A stretch of 64,000 nucleotides of DNA from Bordetella sp. 02P26C-1 (GCF_009763255.1 NZ_WSJB01000012.1:124001-188000); one strand, 5' to 3'; shown: positions 9,072 through 18,876, numbered from the stretch's first letter. Numbers and translations: made by a program. Notes: a model not told the origin generated them from the letters alone.

Positions 9072-10013
9072 TCAGGAAGTCGGAGGGTCCTGCAACTCGG
9101 CCAGGATGGTTGCCGCACCCAACGACAACAGCTCTTGCGCGGCCGCCTCGCCAATCTGCTCGGCCTGAGTGACGGGTCCGGTATGCTGAACACGGAATAC
9201 GCGCTTACCGTCGGGCGCCGCCACGAGCGCACGCAAGGTCAGCGACTCGCCCTCGGTCATCGCGTACGCGGCCAACGGCACCTGACAGGATCCTCCAAGC
9301 GTACGCGACACCGCGCGTTCGGCCAACACGCAGGCCGTCGTGACGGGACACGCGAGCGGACTCAACCAGGCCCGCAAATCATCCCGATCATTGCGGATCT
9401 CAATACCGAGCGCGCCCTGCCCCGCGGCCGGCAAGCTGTCTGCTGGTTCCAACAGACCACGGATGCGGGCGCCTAACCCTAAGCGTTCCAGACCAGCCGC
9501 CGCCAGAATGATAGCCGCGTACTCGCCCCGATCCAGCTTGCCGAGCCGGGTATCCAGATTGCCGCGCAGCGGCTTAACCTGCAGGGACGGGTAACGCTCA
9601 CGAAGTTGCGATTCACGCCGCAGACTGGAAGTACCCACGACGGCGCCGGCCGGCAGATCCGCCAGGCTCGCATAATCGTTGGACACCAGCGCATCCCTCG
9701 GATCGGCACGATCAAGCACCGTGCACAGTTCGAAGGGAATCTGCAGATCGACGGGAACGTCTTTAAGAGAATGGACAGCCAGATCGGCGCGGCCATCGAG
9801 CAGCGCCGTTTCCAGCTCTTTGACAAACAGGCCTTTGCCCCCGACCTTCGACAACGTGCGGTCCAGGATCTGGTCCCCGCGCGTGGTGAGCGTGAGAAGT
9901 TCGACCGTACAGTCGGGGTAAAGATCAAGCAAGCGATCACGCACATGCTCGGCTTGCCACAGGGCAAGCCGGCTGGCGCGCGTTGCGATAACGAGGCGTT
10001 GCGGTGCAGACAC
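9072..10013 (-). CDS. hemC: Hydroxymethylbilane synthase (porphobilinogen deaminase)
   Basis: A 313-residue enzyme that polymerises four porphobilinogens into hydroxymethylbilane. The catalytic Asp is D85 in HSLKDVP and the cysteine that carries the dipyrromethane cofactor is C243 in [12 protein letters not shown]. The phosphate-contacting [17 protein letters not shown] and [13 protein letters not shown] blocks are intact. The start codon is GTG at 10013, matching the family N-terminus ([14 protein letters not shown]). It lies only 8 bases after the stop of the 38-residue membrane protein gene and so belongs to a transcript that begins at terC. Confidence 0.97.
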   Translation of the reverse strand: MSAPQRLVIATRASRLALWQAEHVRDRLLDLYPDCTVELLTLTTRGDQILDRTLSKVGGKGLFVKELETALLDGRADLAVHSLKDVPVDLQIPFELCTVLDRADPRDALVSNDYASLADLPAGAVVGTSSLRRESQLRERYPSLQVKPLRGNLDTRLGKLDRGEYAAIILAAAGLERLGLGARIRGLLEPADSLPAAGQGALGIEIRNDRDDLRAWLSPLACPVTTACVLAERAVSRTLGGSCQVPLAAYAMTEGESLTLRALVAAPDGKRVFRVQHTGPVTQAEQIGEAAAQELLSLGAATILAELQDPPTS

Positions 10014-10021
10014 GAGCAGGT

Positions 10022-10138
10022 TTAACCGCCCAGGCTGGTAAAGATCACCGTGGCGATCACCCCGATAATGGCCAGAATGGTCAGCCCTTGCAACAGGCTG
10101 AGACCGGCTTCGGGGTTATCGCTTTTACGCAAACTCAT
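10022..10138 (-). CDS. 38-residue membrane protein between terC and hemC
   Basis: A short frame starting ATGA over the terC stop codon (ATG 10138-10136, TGA 10137-10135) and ending 8 bases before hemC. It encodes [18 protein letters not shown] followed by a hydrophobic helix ([19 protein letters not shown], ends in Gly-Gly). A single transmembrane segment with cytoplasmic basic N-terminus is predicted. The G-LSLLQ-hydrophobic stretch looks superficially like a type IV prepilin leader, but the protein ends right after the helix. Overlap with terC and tight spacing to hemC argue that it is translated. No function is recognised. Confidence 0.6.
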   Translation of the reverse strand: MSLRKSDNPEAGLSLLQGLTILAIIGVIATVIFTSLGG

Positions 10139-10845
10139 GAGTGGGCTTCCTTCGATGCAGTTTTACGACTTGCCAGCCACCGACCCAGGATCACAACGAA
10201 GAGGGCACCGATGACTTCAGCCGCCAGTTTAACCGCAGTCGGGAGTTCCCCGAATTGATTTTCGACAACAACATCGGTCACGAGCATGCCGCCCGCGATC
10301 CAGCCCAGCAGCGCTGCACCGAACGTAACCACGATCGGGAAGCGATCGATCAGCTTGAGCACCAGCGTGCTGCCCCAGATGATGATGGGTACGCTGACGA
10401 TCAGGCCAAAGACAACCAGACCGATCTGATGGTCAGCATGCGCGGTCTGGGCCGCACCTGCGATCGCGATAACGTTGTCCAGGCTCATCACGAAGTCCGC
10501 CACGATGATCGTCTTGACCGCGGCGGCGATCGACGTGCTGCCCTGAATGTTGTCATGAGCATCGTCCTCAGGAATCAGCAATTTCACGCCGATCCACACC
10601 AAGAGCAGAGCGCCTACCACCTTAAGGAACGGAATCGCTAGCAGCGTCAGGGCAAACGCGATGAGCACGACACGCAGAATAATCGCCCCGGCAGTACCCC
10701 ACAGGATGCCCTGCATGCGTTGCTTGGGCGCCAGATTGCGACATGCCAGCGCAATGACCACCGCGTTGTCACCGCCCAGCAGAATGTCAATCAAGATAAT
10801 TTGAAATACTGCCGCCCAACTTAAGGTTTGTAAAAACTCGAACAC
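10135..10845 (-). CDS. TerC family integral membrane protein (copy 1)
   Basis: A 236-residue polytopic protein of the TerC family, with about seven hydrophobic segments and the two conserved acidic signatures LLGGDNAVVIALACRNL (residues about 22-38) and VMSLDNVIAIAGAA, whose Asp-Asn pairs are thought to bind metal. Relatives export manganese or calcium or assist metalation of exported enzymes. GTG at 10845 is chosen because AGGGGG lies 7 bases upstream and the product then matches its paralogue at 11043 in length; the longer frame to 10890 has no support. It is the first gene of the hem operon. Confidence 0.9.
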   Translation of the reverse strand: MFEFLQTLSWAAVFQIILIDILLGGDNAVVIALACRNLAPKQRMQGILWGTAGAIILRVVLIAFALTLLAIPFLKVVGALLLVWIGVKLLIPEDDAHDNIQGSTSIAAAVKTIIVADFVMSLDNVIAIAGAAQTAHADHQIGLVVFGLIVSVPIIIWGSTLVLKLIDRFPIVVTFGAALLGWIAGGMLVTDVVVENQFGELPTAVKLAAEVIGALFVVILGRWLASRKTASKEAHS

Positions 10846-10924
10846 TTGGATCCCCCTCTCTGAGATTACGTATGGCTCGCTGCTCGCCAACCGCGAAATT
10901 AGCGAATTTGCTCACGCGAACATG

Positions 10925-10987
10925 GGTTCCAGGCGCCCTCCCTTAAGATCCGTCGGATCTCATTAGGACGTTCGGCGTCTTGGAACC
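10925..10987 (-). promoter_or_regulatory. Structured leader candidate upstream of terC copy 1
   Basis: Between the terminator of terC copy 2 and the terC copy 1 start lies an outer inverted repeat GGTTCCA / TGGAACC (10925-10931 and 10981-10987), extended inward by GGCGCC and GGCGTC, enclosing a second hairpin AGATCC-GTC-GGATCT (10946-10960). As RNA this would form a branched element some 80 bases ahead of the GTG. It does not show the GGGGAGUAG core of the manganese-sensing yybP-ykoY riboswitch that often precedes terC genes. It could be a regulatory leader or chance pairing. Confidence 0.3.
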
Positions 10988-11015
10988 AAAAAACTGCCGC
11001 GTAAAAACGCGGCAG
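10988..11015 (-). terminator. Rho-independent terminator of terC copy 2
   Basis: Stem CTGCCGCG / CGCGGCAG with a 6-base loop, followed on the minus strand by TTTTTTGG, 28 bases after the stop of the second terC gene. It separates the two paralogues into independent transcripts. Confidence 0.9.
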
Positions 11016-11042
11016 CTGTTATGCCAAAACGCGTATTGTAAT

Positions 11043-11750
11043 TCAGCTTTGTGTCAGTGCCTGACGCCGGGAAAGCAAAATTTTGCCGAGCGCCAGCACG
11101 ATCACCGCGCCAATCGCGCCCGCCATCAAAGCCAGCTGATGTTCGCTGACACCCAATGCCGTATCGATGCTCACGACGGAGTCATGCAGCGCAGGGTCGC
11201 CAACCAGCAGTTCGCCAGCGATAAAGCCCAATAGCGCCGCGCCGACCCAGACGATCAAAGGGAAGCGCTCAATCACTTTCAGCAGCAACGTGCTGCCAAA
11301 AATCACTAACGGGATACTGATTGCCAAGCCCACCACCAGCAGGGTCGTGTCGCCCATCGCCGCGGCTGCAACAGCCACCACGTTATCCAGACTCATCACC
11401 AGATCGGCAATCATGATGGTCCGAATCGCGGAAAGCAAAGTGCCCTGTTGTTTGCCGCCGCCGTCATCTTCGCTCTCGGGCATCAATAGCGACACGCCGA
11501 TGTAGACGAGCAAGAGCGCGCCGATCAGCTTCAGCCAAGGCAGTAACAGGAGTTTGGCCGCCACGAGCGTCAGCACGATACGCATGATGATCGCCGCGGC
11601 GGAGCCGACGGTAATCGCTTTCTTTTGCTGCTCGGGGGGCAGAGAACGCGCGGCTAGCGCGATGACAACGGCGTTATCGCCGGATAGCAGGATATTGACC
11701 CAAATGATTTGTAGAAGGGCAATCCAAAATGCTGCAGATGTGAGTTCCAT
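11043..11750 (-). CDS. TerC family integral membrane protein (copy 2)
   Basis: A 235-residue polytopic membrane protein, clearly a paralogue of the TerC protein encoded just downstream. The signatures LLSGDNAVVIALAARSL and VMSLDNVVAVAAAAMG carry the conserved acidic residues; FPLIVWVGAALLGFIAGELLVGDP is the third conserved region. The ATG at 11750 is preceded by an AAAGAGAGGA ribosome site. It has its own terminator, so it is transcribed separately from the hem operon. A role in metal export or membrane-linked metalation is expected from the family but the substrate is not readable. Confidence 0.9.
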   Translation of the reverse strand: MELTSAAFWIALLQIIWVNILLSGDNAVVIALAARSLPPEQQKKAITVGSAAAIIMRIVLTLVAAKLLLLPWLKLIGALLLVYIGVSLLMPESEDDGGGKQQGTLLSAIRTIMIADLVMSLDNVVAVAAAAMGDTTLLVVGLAISIPLVIFGSTLLLKVIERFPLIVWVGAALLGFIAGELLVGDPALHDSVVSIDTALGVSEHQLALMAGAIGAVIVLALGKILLSRRQALTQS

Positions 11751-11941
11751 TCCTCTCTTTCCTAGTGATCCCCTAGGTGTAAGTGATAACGAAAAATTGC
11801 GTACTGCCGCCAGGTTAGTTGCGAGCTGTGTGGCGGAGGATCAGGTTCAACGCTTGTGGCGCCGAGATGATTGTAACTGTACGCGTCTTATACAAGACTC
11901 ATTATATTTTGCAATGCGGCCACATGCTCGCCCCGCGATGT

Positions 11942-11972
11942 AAAAAAGCCCGCTCAAACGAGCGGGCTTTTC
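11942..11972 (-). terminator. Rho-independent terminator of sucCD
   Basis: Stem AAAAGCCCGCT / AGCGGGCTTTT with a 6-base loop and T-tracts on both strands, 36 bases after the sucD stop. It can act in both directions. Confidence 0.9.
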
Positions 11973-12007
11973 TTGGCAAAGCGTTAGCGCCTTCCGGCGT
12001 TGATGCC

Positions 12008-12889
12008 TTACAGAACGGACTTGAGCAGCTTGCCCATTTCCGACGGGTTGCGCGTGGTGCGGATGCCGCAGGCTTCCATCACTTCGAGCTTGGCGTCGGC
12101 CGTGTCGGCACCGCCCGAAATCAACGCACCGGCGTGGCCCATGCGTTTTCCCGGAGGCGCCGTGACGCCGGCGATGAAGCCGACCACGGGTTTCTTCATG
12201 TTGTCTTTCGCCCACTGAGCGGCGTTGACTTCGTCCGGACCGCCGATTTCGCCGATCATGATGACGGCGTCGGTGTCGGGATCGTCATTGAACAGCTTCA
12301 GGACGTCGACGTGCTTCAGACCGTTGATGGGGTCGCCACCGATACCGACAGCGCTGGATTGACCCAGGCCGAGTTCGGTCAGCTGAGCCACGGCTTCGTA
12401 GGTCAGCGTGCCGGAGCGGCTGACCACGCCGATGCGGCCCTTGCGGTGGATGTGACCCGGCATGATGCCGATCTTGATTTCGTCCGGGGTGATGAGACCC
12501 GGGCAGTTCGGGCCGAGCAGCAAGGTCTTGCTGTTCTTGGCCTTCATGCGGTTCTTCAGTTCGAGCATGTCACGAACCGGGATACCTTCGGTGATGCAGA
12601 TAACCAGATCCAGGTCGGCTTCGACGGCTTCCCAGATAGCGGCGGCAGCGCCGGCGGGCGGCACGTAGATCACCGACACGGTGGCGCCGGTTTCGCTCTT
12701 GGCTTCCTGGACGCTACCGAAAATAGGCACGCCTTCGAAATCCTCGCCCGCGCGCTTGGGGTTCACGCCAGCCACGAAGGCGGCCTTGCCATTGGCGTAC
12801 TCACGGCACATACGGGTGTGGAACTGGCCCGTCTTGCCCGTGATGCCCTGGGTGATGACTTTGGTGTCCTTGTTGATCAGAATCGACAT
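12008..12889 (-). CDS. sucD: Succinyl-CoA synthetase alpha subunit
   Basis: A 293-residue ADP-forming succinate-CoA ligase alpha subunit of the TCA cycle. It has the CoA-binding Rossmann region (VITQGITGKTGQFHT and FVAGVNPKRAGEDFEGVPIF), the LLGPNCPGLITPDE block and the phosphorylated histidine H252 in MGHAGALISGG. GDPINGL and IMIGEIGG motifs are intact. The length is as expected. It follows sucC by 16 bases and ends before a strong terminator. Confidence 0.98.
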   Translation of the reverse strand: MSILINKDTKVITQGITGKTGQFHTRMCREYANGKAAFVAGVNPKRAGEDFEGVPIFGSVQEAKSETGATVSVIYVPPAGAAAAIWEAVEADLDLVICITEGIPVRDMLELKNRMKAKNSKTLLLGPNCPGLITPDEIKIGIMPGHIHRKGRIGVVSRSGTLTYEAVAQLTELGLGQSSAVGIGGDPINGLKHVDVLKLFNDDPDTDAVIMIGEIGGPDEVNAAQWAKDNMKKPVVGFIAGVTAPPGKRMGHAGALISGGADTADAKLEVMEACGIRTTRNPSEMGKLLKSVL

Positions 12890-12905
12890 TTGTGAATCCT
12901 TGGCG

Positions 12906-14066
12906 TTATTTGACTGCGGCTACAACGCGAGTGGCCGCTTCGGCCATCGTGTCGGCGCTGATGATGGGCAGCCCCGAGTCGGCCAGCATTTTCTTGCCCA
13001 GTTCTTCGTTGGTGCCCTTCATGCGGACGACCAACGGCACGTTCAGGTTGACGGCCTTGCAAGCAGCGATCACGCCTTCGGCGATAACGTCGCAGCGCAT
13101 GATGCCGCCGAAGATATTGACCAGAATGGCCTTCACGCTCTTGTTCGCGAGCATGATCTTGAAGGCTTCGGTCACTTTCTCAGCCGTGGCACCGCCACCG
13201 ACGTCCAGGAAGTTGGCCGGCTCGCCGCCGAACAGCTTGATGGTGTCCATCGTGGCCATGGCCAGACCCGCGCCGTTAACCAGGCAGCCGATGTTGCCAT
13301 CGAGCTGGATGTAGGCCAGATCGAACTTGCTGGCCTCGATTTCAGCGGGATCTTCCTCGTCCAGATCGCGGTAGGCCACGATTTCGGGATGACGGAACAG
13401 CGCGTTCGAATCGAAGTTGAACTTGGCGTCTAGGGCAATGATGTTGCCCTTGCTGTCGCAGTTCAGGGGGTTGATTTCGACCAGCGAAGCGTCGGTGTCC
13501 ATGTAGCACTTGTAGAGCTTCTGGAACACGTCGGCGGCCTGGTCAGCCGAACCACCGGTCAGGCCGATCGACTCGGCGACCTGCTTGGCCTGTTCAACCG
13601 ACAGACCGGTTTGCGGATCGATGTATTCGGTGATGATCTTTTCGGGCGTCGAGTGAGCGACTTCCTCGATGTCCATGCCGCCTTCGCTGGACGCGATGAT
13701 GGCGACTTTCTGCGTGGCGCGGTCGGTGACCAGCGAAACGTAGTATTCCTTCTGGATGTCAGCGCCGTCTTCGATGTACAGACGGTTGACTTTCTGGCCT
13801 TGCGGGCCGGTCTGGTGCGTCACCAGTTGCATGCCGAGGATTTCGCCTGCCAGCTTGCGGACGTCGTCGAGCGAACGAGCCAGCTTCACGCCGCCGCCCT
13901 TACCACGGCCACCTGCGTGAATCTGCGCCTTAACGACCCACACCGGCCCACCCAGCTTTTCAGCGGCAGCCACGGCCTCTTCGACGGAAAATGCGGGAAT
14001 GCCGCGCGGCACAGGCACGCCAAATTGCTTTAGCAGTTCCTTGCCTTGATACTCGTGGATTTTCAT
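12906..14066 (-). CDS. sucC: Succinyl-CoA synthetase beta subunit
   Basis: A 386-residue beta subunit with an N-terminal ATP-grasp domain ([41 protein letters not shown]) and a C-terminal flavodoxin-like domain ([35 protein letters not shown]). EINPLN contributes metal and nucleotide contacts. It forms the alpha2-beta2 or alpha-beta enzyme with SucD encoded just after it. The upstream neighbour, the DUF2889 gene, starts a possibly shared transcript: only 10 bases separate it from sucC on the other side of that gene's stop. Confidence 0.98.
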   Translation of the reverse strand: MKIHEYQGKELLKQFGVPVPRGIPAFSVEEAVAAAEKLGGPVWVVKAQIHAGGRGKGGGVKLARSLDDVRKLAGEILGMQLVTHQTGPQGQKVNRLYIEDGADIQKEYYVSLVTDRATQKVAIIASSEGGMDIEEVAHSTPEKIITEYIDPQTGLSVEQAKQVAESIGLTGGSADQAADVFQKLYKCYMDTDASLVEINPLNCDSKGNIIALDAKFNFDSNALFRHPEIVAYRDLDEEDPAEIEASKFDLAYIQLDGNIGCLVNGAGLAMATMDTIKLFGGEPANFLDVGGGATAEKVTEAFKIMLANKSVKAILVNIFGGIMRCDVIAEGVIAACKAVNLNVPLVVRMKGTNEELGKKMLADSGLPIISADTMAEAATRVVAAVK

Positions 14067-14076
14067 GTGTTACCTG

Positions 14077-14676
14077 TCAGGACGAATGAGAATAAGAGGG
14101 GGAATCGGAGCTAGCGCCCGCCGCCGCTTCAGCGCTATCCCCGGTGTACCACTTGAGATAGTGCTCAAGCACCACCGGCCCGTCGGTGCGCAAGGCATGA
14201 CAGCCGTCGAGCTGAAAGGGGCGTACGTCCGAATTGCGCTTCTGGCGCCGTCGGCCAGCCATGGTCTGCACGGCAGCCGTGGGTAGCACCTGGCACAGCT
14301 CGGTCATATGCGTGCAACCCGCAGTGCGACCGAAATGCTCCTTAACCTGGTGCCGGAAGCCCTTGAGCAGATTCATGCCCACCAATCCCGCATAGGCGGC
14401 ATCGATGTTCACGCATTGCTCGTAGGGTGCCGCGTCATAGACCGCCTGAGCGGCCACAATCGTAAACGCCTCATCGATCGTGATGCGCAGATGCATGTGG
14501 TGAACGTGCCGGCCCGCCTTGAAGATTTCACCATTATGTCGCGGGAAATCGTAGCCCTTGTAGTCGATAAGCTCGGCTTCAATATCCCACAAACCGTCCT
14601 CGCGCCCATACGACTGCACGCGTATGGAACGCGTATGCAGGGGCTCTCGAGAAACGTTGGGGGGTGGCAAGGGCAT
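14077..14676 (-). CDS. DUF2889 family protein
   Basis: A 199-residue protein recognised as DUF2889 by the block HTRSIRVQSYGREDGLWDIEAELIDYKGYDF near the N-terminus, HHMHLRITIDEAFTIV in the middle and the Cys/His-containing GRTAGCTHMTELCQVLPTAAVQTM region. The conserved His and Cys residues suggest metal binding, which is inference. The frame extends 40 residues upstream, but the ATG at 14676 fits the family start. In related genomes such a gene sits between recA-recX and sucCD; here metE and metR lie between it and recX. Function unknown. Confidence 0.85.
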   Translation of the reverse strand: MPLPPPNVSREPLHTRSIRVQSYGREDGLWDIEAELIDYKGYDFPRHNGEIFKAGRHVHHMHLRITIDEAFTIVAAQAVYDAAPYEQCVNIDAAYAGLVGMNLLKGFRHQVKEHFGRTAGCTHMTELCQVLPTAAVQTMAGRRRQKRNSDVRPFQLDGCHALRTDGPVVLEHYLKWYTGDSAEAAAGASSDSPSYSHSS

Positions 14677-14827
14677 TAAGGGGCCTGCACTTCTAGTCTT
14701 GACGCATGGCAGCAAATCCCGTGAAGTATAACGCAGGGCACATCGACGCGTCGCTTTCGGCCCCATCCCTGCCCCGCCCACCATCGAGGCGCACACAGCG
14801 CGCTCGATGGGATCAAAACGTGACGGA

Positions 14828-17122
14828 TCAAGCTGCCCGCAAGGCGTGCGCTGCCTGTACCATCCGGCTCAACGCGGCCTCGGTTTCCTTCCATCCACGA
14901 GTTTTCAGCCCGCAGTCAGGATTCACCCAGAGTCGCTCCTTGGGCAGACGTGCGGCCGCCTTGCGCATCAGACCGACCATCCACGCTACGTCGGGTACGT
15001 TCGGAGAATGAATGTCGTACACACCCGGCCCGATATCGTTGGGATACTCGAACTCCTCGAACGCCTTGAGCAACTCCATATTTGAACGAGAGGTCTCGAT
15101 AGTGATGACATCGGCGTCCATGGCCGCAATGGCTTCGATGATGTCATTGAACTCGGCGTAACACATATGAGTGTGGATTTGCGTATCCGGCGCAACGCCA
15201 GCCGTGCTCAACCGGAAGCAATCCACGGCCCATGCCAGATAGTCCTGCCAGTCGTCTCGCCGCAGCGGTAGGCCTTCGCGGATCGCGGGTTCGTCGATCT
15301 GAATCACCTTCACACCCGCCGTTTCCAGATCGACCACCTCGTCGCGCAGCGCCAAGGCGATCTGCCGGCATGTCTGCTCACGGGGTTGATCATCGCGCAC
15401 AAAGGACCATTGCAAAATCGTGACCGGCCCGGTCAACATGCCTTTTACCGGTTTATCCGTCAGGGACTGCGCATAGGAGGACCACGCCACCGTCATGGGA
15501 GCCGGACGCGCCACATCCCCAAAGATAATCGGCGGCTTCACGCAACGCGAACCATAGCTTTGCACCCAGCCATTGCGCGTGAATGCGAATCCCGCCAGCA
15601 ACTCGCCGAAATACTCGACCATGTCGTTGCGTTCGGGCTCACCATGTACCAGCACATCCAGACCGACCTTTTCCTGGAATCGGACGACCTCCTCGATTTC
15701 GCGGCGAATGGCGGATTCGTACGCGGCGTCGCTCAGGGCGCCCGCCTTCCAGTCGCGGCGCAGCGCGCGGATGGCCGCTGTTTGCGGGAACGAGCCGATC
15801 GTGGTGGTCGGAAATGGCGGGAGCCGCAACGCCTGTTGCTGTTGGGCGATGCGCTCGACAAAGGGAATGCGATCGCGAGAAACGGCCTCGGCCTGCGCCA
15901 TCCTGCGGGCAACTGCGGCATTGTGAATGCGGGTCGAGGCGCGGCGGGCCTGTAACGCCGCGCGCTGCGTCGCCAACGCCTCCGCTACCTCTGGCAGGTC
16001 CGGAGTATCCAGTGCACGCGCCAACAGATTCAGTTCGTCGAGTTTCTGCGCGGCAAAAGAAAGCCAGCTCTTGAGCTCCGCATCCAACTCCGTTTCGTTG
16101 TCCAGATCTACCGGTACATGTAAAAGCGAGCACGAGGGCGCCAGCCACAAACGATCACCCAACCGAGCCCGTACTGGGGCAAGCTTTGCCAAGGCCGCAT
16201 CCAAGTCAGTCCGCCAGATATTGCGTCCGTCGATCACGCCTGCCGAAAGTACCTGGTTGTCTCTCAAGCGCGCCGCGACGCTTTCCAATTCGTTAGGGGC
16301 CCGCACCGCATCAATATGTAGGCCTGCAACAGGCAGGTCCAAAGCCAGATCTTGATTGTCGCCCAGCGCGCCGAAGTATGTCGCGACGAGCAACTTCACA
16401 GGCGCTTGCGCCAAACGCGCATAGGCTGCGAGATAGGCCTCCCGCCAAGCTTGCGGCAAATCCAGCACCAGAACGGGTTCGTCGATCTGTACCCATTCCA
16501 CGCCCTGCGTCGCCAGCCGCGCAAGAACGTCGGCATATACGGGCAGCAGCGCATCCAGCAATTCAAGCTTGCCTTCGTCGGAAGCACCGGCGGTAAACGC
16601 ATCGCCTTTACCGAGCCATAACCAAGTCAGCGGGCCCGGGATCACCGGTTTGACGCGGTGACCCAAGGCTTGCGCCTCGCTCACCTGCTTGAACAGATAG
16701 TCGCGCGCAATGCGGAATTGCTGACCGGGCACGAGTTCCGGCACGATGTAGTGATAGTTGGTATCGAACCATTTGGTCATTTCGCAGGCCGCCGTGGGCG
16801 TGCCGGTCGGAGCACGGCCGCGCGCCATGCGAAACAACGTATCCAATGCCACTGGCTGATCGTCAGCTTGGCCAAAGCGGGCGGGCACAGCACCCAGCAA
16901 TGTCGTCCACTCCAACACGTGGTCGTACCAGGCGAAATCCCCAACTGGCACCCAATTCACATCCGCTCTCGCCTGTCGCTGCCAGTGTGCCGTGCGTAGT
17001 GCGCGAGCCGTTTTCTCCAGGTCGTCCACAGACAAATCGCCCGCCCAATACGCCTCCAACCCGCGTTTAAGCTCGCGGTGTGCGCCAATACGGGGAAAGC
17101 CCAAATTATGAGTGATATTCAT
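14828..17122 (-). CDS. metE: Cobalamin-independent methionine synthase
   Basis: A 764-residue MetE, full length, transferring the methyl group from 5-methyltetrahydropteroyltri-glutamate to homocysteine. The N-terminal domain opens with [22 protein letters not shown]. The catalytic C-terminal domain starts near [12 protein letters not shown] and carries the zinc ligands in [11 protein letters not shown] and [13 protein letters not shown], with [16 protein letters not shown] between. It is divergent from metR with a MetR-type operator in between. It sits between the DUF2889 gene and recX, a position normally without metE in relatives, so the metE-metR pair may have been inserted here. Confidence 0.98.
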   Translation of the reverse strand: MNITHNLGFPRIGAHRELKRGLEAYWAGDLSVDDLEKTARALRTAHWQRQARADVNWVPVGDFAWYDHVLEWTTLLGAVPARFGQADDQPVALDTLFRMARGRAPTGTPTAACEMTKWFDTNYHYIVPELVPGQQFRIARDYLFKQVSEAQALGHRVKPVIPGPLTWLWLGKGDAFTAGASDEGKLELLDALLPVYADVLARLATQGVEWVQIDEPVLVLDLPQAWREAYLAAYARLAQAPVKLLVATYFGALGDNQDLALDLPVAGLHIDAVRAPNELESVAARLRDNQVLSAGVIDGRNIWRTDLDAALAKLAPVRARLGDRLWLAPSCSLLHVPVDLDNETELDAELKSWLSFAAQKLDELNLLARALDTPDLPEVAEALATQRAALQARRASTRIHNAAVARRMAQAEAVSRDRIPFVERIAQQQQALRLPPFPTTTIGSFPQTAAIRALRRDWKAGALSDAAYESAIRREIEEVVRFQEKVGLDVLVHGEPERNDMVEYFGELLAGFAFTRNGWVQSYGSRCVKPPIIFGDVARPAPMTVAWSSYAQSLTDKPVKGMLTGPVTILQWSFVRDDQPREQTCRQIALALRDEVVDLETAGVKVIQIDEPAIREGLPLRRDDWQDYLAWAVDCFRLSTAGVAPDTQIHTHMCYAEFNDIIEAIAAMDADVITIETSRSNMELLKAFEEFEYPNDIGPGVYDIHSPNVPDVAWMVGLMRKAAARLPKERLWVNPDCGLKTRGWKETEAALSRMVQAAHALRAA

Positions 17123-17212
17123 TCAAAATCCGTTTCATCAAGTTTTTATCAACTTAACGGTATTTTGCGCGAACATTTACTTGCATCAAAATCAAATTGA
17201 GCATAGATTCAT

Positions 17213-17225
17213 TGAGAAATTTTCA
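17213..17225. promoter_or_regulatory. Probable MetR operator in the metE-metR intergenic region
   Basis: TGAGAAATTTTCA matches the MetR consensus TGAANN(A/T)NNTTCA with one mismatch. A second candidate, TGATATTCATTCA at 17113-17125, also has one mismatch but overlaps the metE start codon. The region 17123-17238 between the divergent genes is AT-rich, as expected for a LysR-type bidirectional control region. Confidence 0.6.
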
Positions 17226-17238
17226 TATTCAACTCCTC

Positions 17239-18159
17239 ATGCTCGAAATGCGACACCTCGAAACCATCGCCGCTATTCGCGATGGTGGCAGCCTGCAAGA
17301 GGCGGCCGAACGCCTGCATTTAACGCAGTCGGCCCTATCGCATCAATTGCGCGATCTGGAAACACGCCTGGGTACCCCCTTACTCAACCGGCGTACCCGC
17401 CCCGCGCGTCTGACAACCGCAGGATTGCGGGTATTGGCGCTGGCCGACGAGGTACTGCCCCGCGTGCGGGCCACGGAACGCGAGCTGCAACGCCTCGCCG
17501 CTGGACGTACCGGCAGGCTCCATCTGGCAATCGATTGCCACTCGTGTTTCCAATGGCTGATGCCCAGCATGGATAACTTTCGCGGGCAATGGCCGGAGGT
17601 AGCGCTGGATCTATCGGCCGCCTTCTCATTCGCCCCGTTGCCGGCGCTCGTGCGCGGCGACTTAGACCTCGTCATCACCTCGGATCCACAACCCCTGGAG
17701 GCAGTGGACTACATTCCGCTTTTCAAGTACGAACTCGTCTTGGCTGTTGCGGAATCGCACCCCCTGGCGTCCACCAAGTACGTGCAGCCAGAGCAACTCG
17801 CTGATCAGGTGTTGATCACATATCCAGTAGAACGCTCGCGCCTGGACGTGTTTACCGCGTTCTTGGATCCGGCCGAAGTCGAACCCACCTCGGTCCGCAA
17901 GGCTGAATTAACGCCCATCATCGTGCAGCTAGTCGCCAGCAACAGAGGCGTTGCCGCATTGCCAAATTGGGCGTTGACCGAATACTTGCAGCACGGATGG
18001 CTACAGCTATGCCACTTAGGGCAAAACGGCGTATGGCGCACGCTATACGCGGCACTGCGCACGGAAGACGCGGATGCGCCATACATCCAGGATTTTCTAT
18101 CGATTGCGCGGGAAACTTGTTTTAAGACATTGGACGGGATACGGTCCGTCAAAGCGTAG
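17239..18159 (+). CDS. metR: LysR-type regulator of methionine biosynthesis, MetR
   Basis: A 306-residue LysR family regulator. The N-terminal winged helix-turn-helix (HLETIAAIRDGGSLQEAAERLHLTQSALSHQLRDLETRLGTPLLNR) is very close in layout to MetR, and the effector domain that binds homocysteine follows. Divergent placement from metE with a MetR-like operator supports the specific name. The frame is open further upstream to a TTG at 17197, but the ATG at 17239 gives the family-typical opening (MLEMRHLETI). MetR normally activates metE with homocysteine as co-activator and represses itself. Confidence 0.93.
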   Translation: MLEMRHLETIAAIRDGGSLQEAAERLHLTQSALSHQLRDLETRLGTPLLNRRTRPARLTTAGLRVLALADEVLPRVRATERELQRLAAGRTGRLHLAIDCHSCFQWLMPSMDNFRGQWPEVALDLSAAFSFAPLPALVRGDLDLVITSDPQPLEAVDYIPLFKYELVLAVAESHPLASTKYVQPEQLADQVLITYPVERSRLDVFTAFLDPAEVEPTSVRKAELTPIIVQLVASNRGVAALPNWALTEYLQHGWLQLCHLGQNGVWRTLYAALRTEDADAPYIQDFLSIARETCFKTLDGIRSVKA

Positions 18160-18222
18160 CGTCGCCCTGCCAGGCACGGGACCCCATGCACAGGACCCCA
18201 TACACGCTACGCACACCCGACA

Positions 18223-18876
18223 TCAATCGTCGTCGCTGGAATCACCCAAAATGCGGCGTATGACATCGTGACTAAATCCCCGCCCCGCCAAAAAGCGGGC
18301 TTGTTTGGCAAACTCATTCCGATCGACCGGCTTGGCGCCAAACCGCTTGCGCCAGACTTCCTGCGCTCGCCTGGCCTCCGTAGCGCGCAGATCGTCGCGC
18401 AGCTGGGCGACCTGCTCTTCTGCCACGCCATGCTGACGCAGCTCTTGCACGATACGGGCAGTCCCCTGACGGCCCGCGCGCCGATGCACCAGACTTTGCG
18501 CAAAGCGCTCCGTGGACAGCCAGCCCTCTTTCTCAAGATCGTCCAAAACCCGTTCAATATCGGCCGGGTCTTCGGCATAGGGCTGCAGTTTGCGCGCCAG
18601 CTCATTGCGCGCATGCTCACGCCGGGACAAATAGCCAACCGCGCGCGCCTTTAAGCTGGGACCGCGCGGCTTCGGTTTGGCAAGGGTTTCGAAATCATCA
18701 AGCGGAACCTGACGAACGCTGGCATTCCCGCGACGTGACGCGCCCAGCGGTTCACGGCGAATCTCGGAATCGTCGGGATTCGCCGGAGAAGGACGCATGG
18801 TTTCGAATCCACCATCGTCGGGCTCGGACTCAACCGAACCACGACGTGGTCTCTTCGAAAACGCTGACTCCGTCAT
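18223..18876 (-). CDS. recX: RecA regulatory protein RecX
   Basis: A 217-residue RecX, an inhibitor of RecA filament extension. The first 70 residues are a charged, low-complexity extension (Arg/Ser/Pro/Asp) not present in shorter homologues. The helical core follows: [63 protein letters not shown] and [18 protein letters not shown]. Its ATG overlaps the recA stop codon by 4 bases (ATGA), a common arrangement that ties RecX amount to RecA and brings it under the same LexA box. Confidence 0.95.
   Translation of the reverse strand: MTESAFSKRPRRGSVESEPDDGGFETMRPSPANPDDSEIRREPLGASRRGNASVRQVPLDDFETLAKPKPRGPSLKARAVGYLSRREHARNELARKLQPYAEDPADIERVLDDLEKEGWLSTERFAQSLVHRRAGRQGTARIVQELRQHGVAEEQVAQLRDDLRATEARRAQEVWRKRFGAKPVDRNEFAKQARFLAGRGFSHDVIRRILGDSSDDD

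Noticed and set aside
10846-11042. Manganese riboswitch (yybP-ykoY) upstream of terC
   Set aside because: The diagnostic GGGGAGUAG and second conserved loop are not found; only an unrelated inverted repeat is present.
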